Source: Ipomoea triloba (Eukaryota > Streptophyta > Magnoliopsida > Solanales > Convolvulaceae). From it: a DNA stretch of 64,000 nucleotides. Shown one piece after another: positions 59,236-64,000 of this stretch. A model generated the notes under the pieces. That model did no database searches and had not been told where the DNA came from. It saw only the letters and a program-made list of their open reading frames with translations. The stretch lies in assembly GCF_003576645.1 (NCBI RefSeq), contig NC_044924.1, positions 26,718,592 through 26,782,591 of the forward strand. The letters are read 5' to 3'. Position 1 is the first letter of the stretch. The number at the start of each line of letters is the position of its first letter. The translations under genes and the position numbers were made by a program.

Positions 59236-59415
59236 ATCTCTAATCCAAAGGTCCTCACGCTGACTCGACAGAGCATCTAGGAGGACACATGCTTACTATG
59301 CATTAGGAGCCCTCTTACTTTGAAAGATTGGTTCCACACTATGGCTGGTGAAATTCGATCCCGGGTCATTGTCCCCAAACTTCACCTTGTGACCAACTGA
59401 GCTTCCCATCCGAAC
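59236..59415 (-). mobile_element. tRNA-derived SINE, family 2, copy 1
   Basis: On the minus strand: GGGAAGCTCAGTTGGTCAC (A-box, about 59391-59409), then CCGGGATCGAATTTCACC (B-box region, about 59346-59363), then CCATAGTGTGGAACCAATCT and a tail ending near TCGACAGAG/AGGTCC. The same order occurs, more diverged, at 60505-60665. Confidence 0.7.
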
Positions 59416-60504
59416 AATTTTGACTACTAAACATTCTAGTATTGTAAGAAATATAATTTTAACAAACAAATGGTGCATCTATTTTGTATCTGTTGAACTT
59501 TTAAGTTTTTTTTTTTTTTTTTAAATTGAACTTTTAAGTTATTTGTAAAAATAATGAATTATTTCAATATATGTATTTATAACAAAACATAATAATAACT
59601 ATATATATTGTGTAGTTAATGCTAACAAAGATTGACTCAACTATTGGTGAGCATTCAAATTAGACCTTATTACTTTATCTTACTAATTTATATCTCACTC
59701 AAATTAATTAATAGATATAGTTTAAATATATAAGGATTTTATTGTATTACATACAGAAATCAATTGACAAATTAAATAATTACAAGTTATAATGATTTAC
59801 TTATGAATTTTTTTCGTTAATAAATTTAATTTTTCTTTAATTACTTAATGAACAATCAACTTTACACTTTAGTAGTGCTTAATGTTGCTCATATATATAA
59901 TATATAAACATAGTTGTGTAATATAACTATCAGTTTATATTTTTAGTTGAGATGGAACACATTCTTCAATTCAGTATCAGAGCTAACCCAGGCCAAAAGT
60001 CATGGGTTCAAATCTTTGCGTCGGACTTTAAATTGAGATGGAGCTTTATGATTAAGGCCTTATCGATAATATAGTTTTAGTCATTAATATTTCATTTGTT
60101 GGTGTAAGAAGCAACCAAATAATTGGTCCAACAAAAGCAATAATTAACCTATAGAAAATCCTAGAATTTGCACTTTGTGCAGCCCATCGCACTACAAGAA
60201 TGATACCCCCACAAACAAGGTATACCTTAGGAAGTGAACACTGGACATACTTTCTTATGTCAAAAAGGTATCTAGTGAAGTGCTTTTTAAGTCAAAAACG
60301 TGTGAAGTTTATATAATTATTTTCTGATAAATGCATGTTGTGATCATATCTAATTGTGACACTTAAGTGGAGGTTAGCCAATTGCCAACCCACCACATCC
60401 CCATTCATTATCTATCCTCAAGAGGACATGTGGCATAATAATAAGTTTTCAATATATTTTTTAATGGTAATACTTGTCTGATATGATATATTGAAAGGTT
60501 AAAT
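59416..60504. other. Intergenic sequence with one tRNA B-box-like word
   Basis: GTATCAGAGCTAACCCAGG (59972) and ATGGGTTCAAATCTTTG (60002-60018) look like a SINE head or a primer-site relic. Otherwise AT-rich, no gene. Confidence 0.4.
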
Positions 60505-60665
60505 TCTTAACCTGACCTGACAAAGCATCACTGTTTATTACGCATAAGGAATCTCCCTCATTTTGAGAGGTTACTTTCACACTGTGGCTGGTGAGACTCG
60601 ATTCCGAGTCATTGTTTCGAAATGTCACCCATGCGGACACTCCAATTGAAATTGTGTTTCATAAT
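60505..60665 (-). mobile_element. tRNA-derived SINE, family 2, copy 2 (diverged)
   Basis: TGTGGCTGGTGAGACTCGAT / GAGTCATTGTTTCGAAATGT on the + strand parallels ATGGCTGGTGAAATTCGATC / GGGTCATTGTCCCCAAACTT at 59341. The A-box is worn. Confidence 0.6.
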
Positions 60666-60832
60666 TAAGGAGTTGAGTTTGGTTCCAGCTAAGAGGATCA
60701 GTGAACATCAAATAATATTTATCGGTTATGTGATTTAGATTAGATTATTGGTTGTCGTTGTAATGTAATTGAGTATATTTTATGAAATATTCTATATAAA
60801 GATGTCTTTGCAAAATTAAAAACTACTTTCAC

Positions 60833-60836
<4 letters not shown>

Positions 60837-60907
<71 letters not shown>

Positions 60908-61285
60908 CCTAATAATATGAGAAATATGCTCCCATGCTCCCAAGTGAGAACGTGAGGACAAATCCAAACCTTTGATCTGCAAGATCTAACGGATGAGAAA
61001 TCAAGTAAAAATTGAGCGGGATCATTTTCATAAATATTATAAACTTTTAAAATGAGCGGGGTCATTTTCATAAATATTACAAAATTTTGTTTATTTCAAC
61101 CGTTAGATCAATCTAGACCATTGATCTAGTAAATCTAACAGTTGAAATAAACAAAATTTTTTAATATTTATGAAAATGACCCCGCTCAATTTTTACTTGA
61201 TTTCTCATCCGTTAGATCTTGCAGATCAATGGTTTGGATTTGTCCTCACGTTCTCACTTGGGGACATAGTTCTCATATGATTAGG

Positions 61286-61335
<50 letters not shown>
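60837..61335. mobile_element. TA-bounded foldback module
   Basis: TA repeats at 60837-60902 and 61291-61335 enclose 60903-61290. That core begins AGAATCCTAATAATATGAGAA and ends with the near reverse complement TTCTCATATGATTAGGATTC. Internal arms CTGCAAGATCTAACGGATGA / TCATCCGTTAGATCTTGCAG and CAACCGTTAGATCAATCTAG also pair. No coding capacity. Confidence 0.75.
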
Positions 61336-61338
<3 letters not shown>

Positions 61339-61658
61339 CTGTACAAATCTGGCTGCGTCTTCCCGTGTAGTATGCACCACTCAATGTTAGAAAATGCACA
61401 ACAATGAAAATATACAAAAATACCAAAAAACCACACCAAACACCCAAAATAATGCAACATAACTCTCATGTCCCTAGTGGTGCATTTGCTAACACTGTGT
61501 GGTGTATATTTGCATACCTAGTGGTTTGTTTTTTGGTGATGCATACCTAATGATGCATATTTATGTGGTGTATATTTTAACATTGAGTGGTGTATATTTG
61601 TATACATAGTGGTGCAATCGCATTGACCGCACGTTAAGCGCGGCCACACCTGATTATG

Positions 61659-61711
<53 letters not shown>
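61336..61711. mobile_element. TA-bounded module with TGGTGCAT/TGGTGTATATTT words
   Basis: Shares the TA run with the previous module and ends in another (61663-61711). It has six or more GTGGTGTATATTTGCATACC-like words, and CCGCACGTTAAGCGCGGCCA near 61628. Its vocabulary matches the module at 17820-18077. Confidence 0.55.
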
Positions 61712-61713
<2 letters not shown>

Positions 61714-62002
61714 TTATAAACAATTCACGGAAAAATTAATTGAAATTTTTAGAATATAACACGGTTAACACTTGTATAATCCAGTTGGTATACATAATTT
61801 GTGGTTTATGTAAGCTCTTTATGTCAAATTCCTGATTTAATATAATGTGTCTTGTGAACATGTTAGAATTCTCCAGAACCAACCTAAACCATCTAATCTG
61901 AGAAAAGGAAATGTCATATCCATTATATTAAGGAAACTTCCATTGTCCCACCAACTTCTTCAAACCTTAGCCAATTTCTCTCTAGCTACCTACACACACA
62001 CA

Positions 62003-62024
62003 CATATATATATATATATACATA
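62003..62024 (+). promoter_or_regulatory. Candidate TATA region of the XTH gene
   Basis: TATATATATATATA about 130 bp before the start codon is the only TATA-like run at suitable distance. It is part of a CA/TA microsatellite, so the call is tentative. Confidence 0.4.
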
Positions 62025-62148
62025 TAACCCCTAGTAGAGTACAAGATTTATGTTACGTTGTGAAACAAACCAACCATTTCTCGATCTTCTTTTCTTGCAT
62101 TGTCCTCTGATCTAATCCAGCTAGCACCATATATCTATCACAGCTTAC

Positions 62149-63688
62149 ATGGCTTCTCAACCTAGTACTTTTAATGTAAGAACAACACTTTTGTTGTTGT
62201 TGTTGTGTTTAACCTTGTTGATGGGACATAGTTGGGCTGGTAATTTCAATAAAGATTTTGATATCAGTTGGGGAGGTGATAGGGCAGGAATACTGAATAA
62301 TGGAAAGCTTCTAAGCCTTTCCCTTGACAAAGACTCTGGTTCAGGTATACAATCCAAGAGAGAGTATTTGTTTGGAAAGATTGATATGCAACTCAAACTT
62401 GTCCCAGGAAACTCTGCAGGCACTGTAACTGCATACTATGTAAGTCACTTTACTCATATTCTTTTTTTCAAATTAAAGTATTCCATATATCTAGTTTATG
62501 AAAGATAACATATGAAAGAGCGATTATAGCCGTTTCTGAAAGATAATTTAGATAAATTGTGGTTGGAATGGTTAGAGGGGTACATTGTTTCAATCATAGA
62601 AATTTCAACTAGTAATCGGGAGGGATAAAAGTTCAGTAATTTGAATGTCTAACTATTTTAATTTTAGCGCTACTTCTTTAATCAATCTTGCTTTGTTCAT
62701 GTGCTAAAATGATATGATTTTATATATGTTACATAATTGCATGCAGTTATCATCACAAGGTGCCACACATGATGAGATTGATTTTGAGTTCCTGGGAAAC
62801 CTTAGTGGGGACCCATACATTGTTCACACAAATGTATACACTCAAGGTCAGGGTAACAGGGAGCAACAGTTCTACCTTTGGTTTGACCCCACAGCCAATT
62901 TCCACACCTATTCCATACTTTGGAATCCACAAGCAATAATGTAAGTATTCCATCCCTATATATGTTCAACTTTTGTGGTTATTATAATTATTAGTTGCAG
63001 AAATTTATTTCTTTATATATACATGCGTAGGAGCCACCACCACATTTCAAAAGGAAGGGCGTTGGATTTGGCCTTTGTGGCCTCCGCCCAACAATTCCCC
63101 TCTTCCAGCACATGTTTGCCTTAACTGGACAATTTACTCTTGCTGCAGGGACTCGAATCCATAACTTTCTATCTAAAGTCAACAATATATGCTACTGGAT
63201 CACAAAGTTTTTAACACAAATAATGAATATAATTAAGTATCTAACATGTTTTGAATTAATGGCTATTATTTTTTAGTTTCTATGTGGATGGCACACCAAT
63301 AAGAGTGTTCAAGAACCTAGAATCAAGTGGGGTAGCATATCCCAAGACTCAACCCATGAAGGTGTATGCAAGCTTGTGGGATGCAGAAGATTGGGCAACA
63401 AGAGGTGGGTTTGTGAAGACTGATTGGTCCCAAGCCCCTTTCAAAGCAACCCTAAGAAATTTCAAGGCCAATGCTTGCATTTGGGCATCTGGGAAATCAT
63501 CTTGCACCTCATCAAATTCCACCAAAATCAATAATAAGCCATGGCTCTCACAAGAGCTTGATGCCACAAGTGCAGAAAGGCTGAAATGGGTGCAGCAAAA
63601 TTACATGGTTTACAATTATTGTGCAGATACCAATAGGTTCCCCCAAGGCCTCCCGGCAGAATGCACCTTCAATTCCACTACCACATAA
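62149..63688 (+). CDS. XTH: Xyloglucan endotransglucosylase/hydrolase (GH16), 3 exons
   Basis: A secreted enzyme that cuts xyloglucan and rejoins the end to another xyloglucan chain (or water), loosening or reinforcing the growing cell wall. Exons 62149-62439, 62747-62940 and 63277-63688 join to 897 nt, 298 aa. The N-terminus [20 protein letters not shown] is a signal peptide, probably cleaved after SWA (about residue 30). The GH16 active-site motif [10 protein letters not shown] is at 105-114, with nucleophile E107, D109 and acid/base E111. It is followed by the N-glycosylation site N115-L-S usual in this family. Exon 3 has [25 protein letters not shown] and the XET C-terminal domain with [15 protein letters not shown]. 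Length and motifs are those of an active enzyme, similar to the XTH16 / XTH22-25 group; orthology not resolved. AATAAA at 63759 may serve polyadenylation. Confidence 0.97.
63028..63210 (-). mobile_element. SINE fragment in XTH intron 2
   Basis: On the minus strand GTGATCCAGTAGCA (A-box-like, about 63190-63203) is followed by GGATTCGAGTCCCTG (B-box, 63146-63160, near-perfect), then body sequence to GGTGGTGGCTCCTAC. It lies wholly within the 336-bp intron, inverted relative to the gene. Confidence 0.55.
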
Positions 63689-64000
63689 TTTCACCATTAT
63701 TAGCTATGATATGATAATCTTTCACCTACTTCTTTTTACATTTTAAAAAAAAAAAGATAATAAAATGTGTGCTTCAAGATTACAATGTAGTTTGAAGTAT
63801 ACAAAATGTAGTTCTTTTGTATGTGTAATCTGTGGTAGATAAACAAAGTCATGATTTTTTATTGATAGATTGCTCATGCAAGGATAGAGATCATACTCAT
63901 ATATATTACTTATGTTAAGATGGAACCTATATAGAACTGTAACGGATAGGAAACCTTTTGAGCAAAGAATAATTTAAGAATAACAAAGAACATAACAAAG
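63689..64000 (+). other. XTH 3' UTR and downstream flank
   Basis: AATAAA at 63759-63764 follows an A-rich tract about 70 bp after the stop. No further gene before the window ends. Confidence 0.6.

Noticed and set aside
60190..60203. CACTA element end (CACTACAAGAATGA)
   Set aside because: No subterminal repeats, no matching opposite end and no 3-bp target duplication.
62157..62423. 88-codon antisense frame in XTH exon 1
   Set aside because: Shadow of the XTH coding sequence.

Overview
The window is a piece of a plant nuclear chromosome. Two host genes have plant-type introns (GT-AG, AT-rich) and plant-only products: an Aux/IAA auxin-response repressor at 14697-17050 and a xyloglucan endotransglucosylase/hydrolase (XTH) at 62149-63688, both on the + strand. 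Protein sequence and transposon content fit a eudicot, perhaps an asterid; the sequence alone does not settle the species. There are no operons, rRNA genes, complete tRNA genes or CRISPR arrays. Nearly everything else is transposable-element sequence, AT microsatellites and AT-rich filler.

Layout. 1-6.6 kb: decayed hAT (Ac-like) transposon whose right terminus is at 6597. It carries a 25-N assembly gap, and its 3' half appears twice around that gap, probably a false duplication. 6.7-13.95 kb: two Helitrons, two long foldback elements, CACTA-like hairpin sequence, a 500-bp tandem duplication and a 22-bp repeat array. 14.0-17.2 kb: the Aux/IAA gene (five exons, 226 aa, intact degron and PB1 domain). 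17.8-24.6 kb: TA-microsatellite-bounded modules, a Harbinger-type MITE, a 19-unit GCACCTTAAG-like array and a gypsy (Athila-like) remnant with an orphan 165-aa ORF.

24.6-38.8 kb: two members of one repeat family in opposite orientation, each ending in a ~0.9-kb palindrome that contains a degenerate protein-coding segment. The left member is split by a complete Ty1/copia retrotransposon (25632-30619; identical 220-bp LTRs, intact 1364-aa polyprotein, TSD AAAAC). A tRNA-derived SINE with a 15-bp TSD lies between the two. 39.9-57.1 kb: further copies of a dispersed repeat (here called R), several MITEs with TTA target duplications, a 5'-truncated LINE (14-bp TSD), a near-perfect 2 x 120-bp hairpin, a second, inverted hAT remnant and a 122-aa orphan ORF. 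57.1-62 kb: an inverted Helitron, two SINE copies and two back-to-back TA-bounded modules. 62.1-63.7 kb: the XTH gene (three exons, 298 aa), with a SINE fragment in intron 2.

The two host genes act in separate processes: the nuclear auxin response, and cell-wall xyloglucan remodelling. I found no evidence of a cluster or an undescribed multi-gene system. The most unusual features are structural: the nested and palindromic repeats, the (TA)n-bounded modules, the hairpin, and two duplications linked to long poly-T tracts that may be assembly artefacts.
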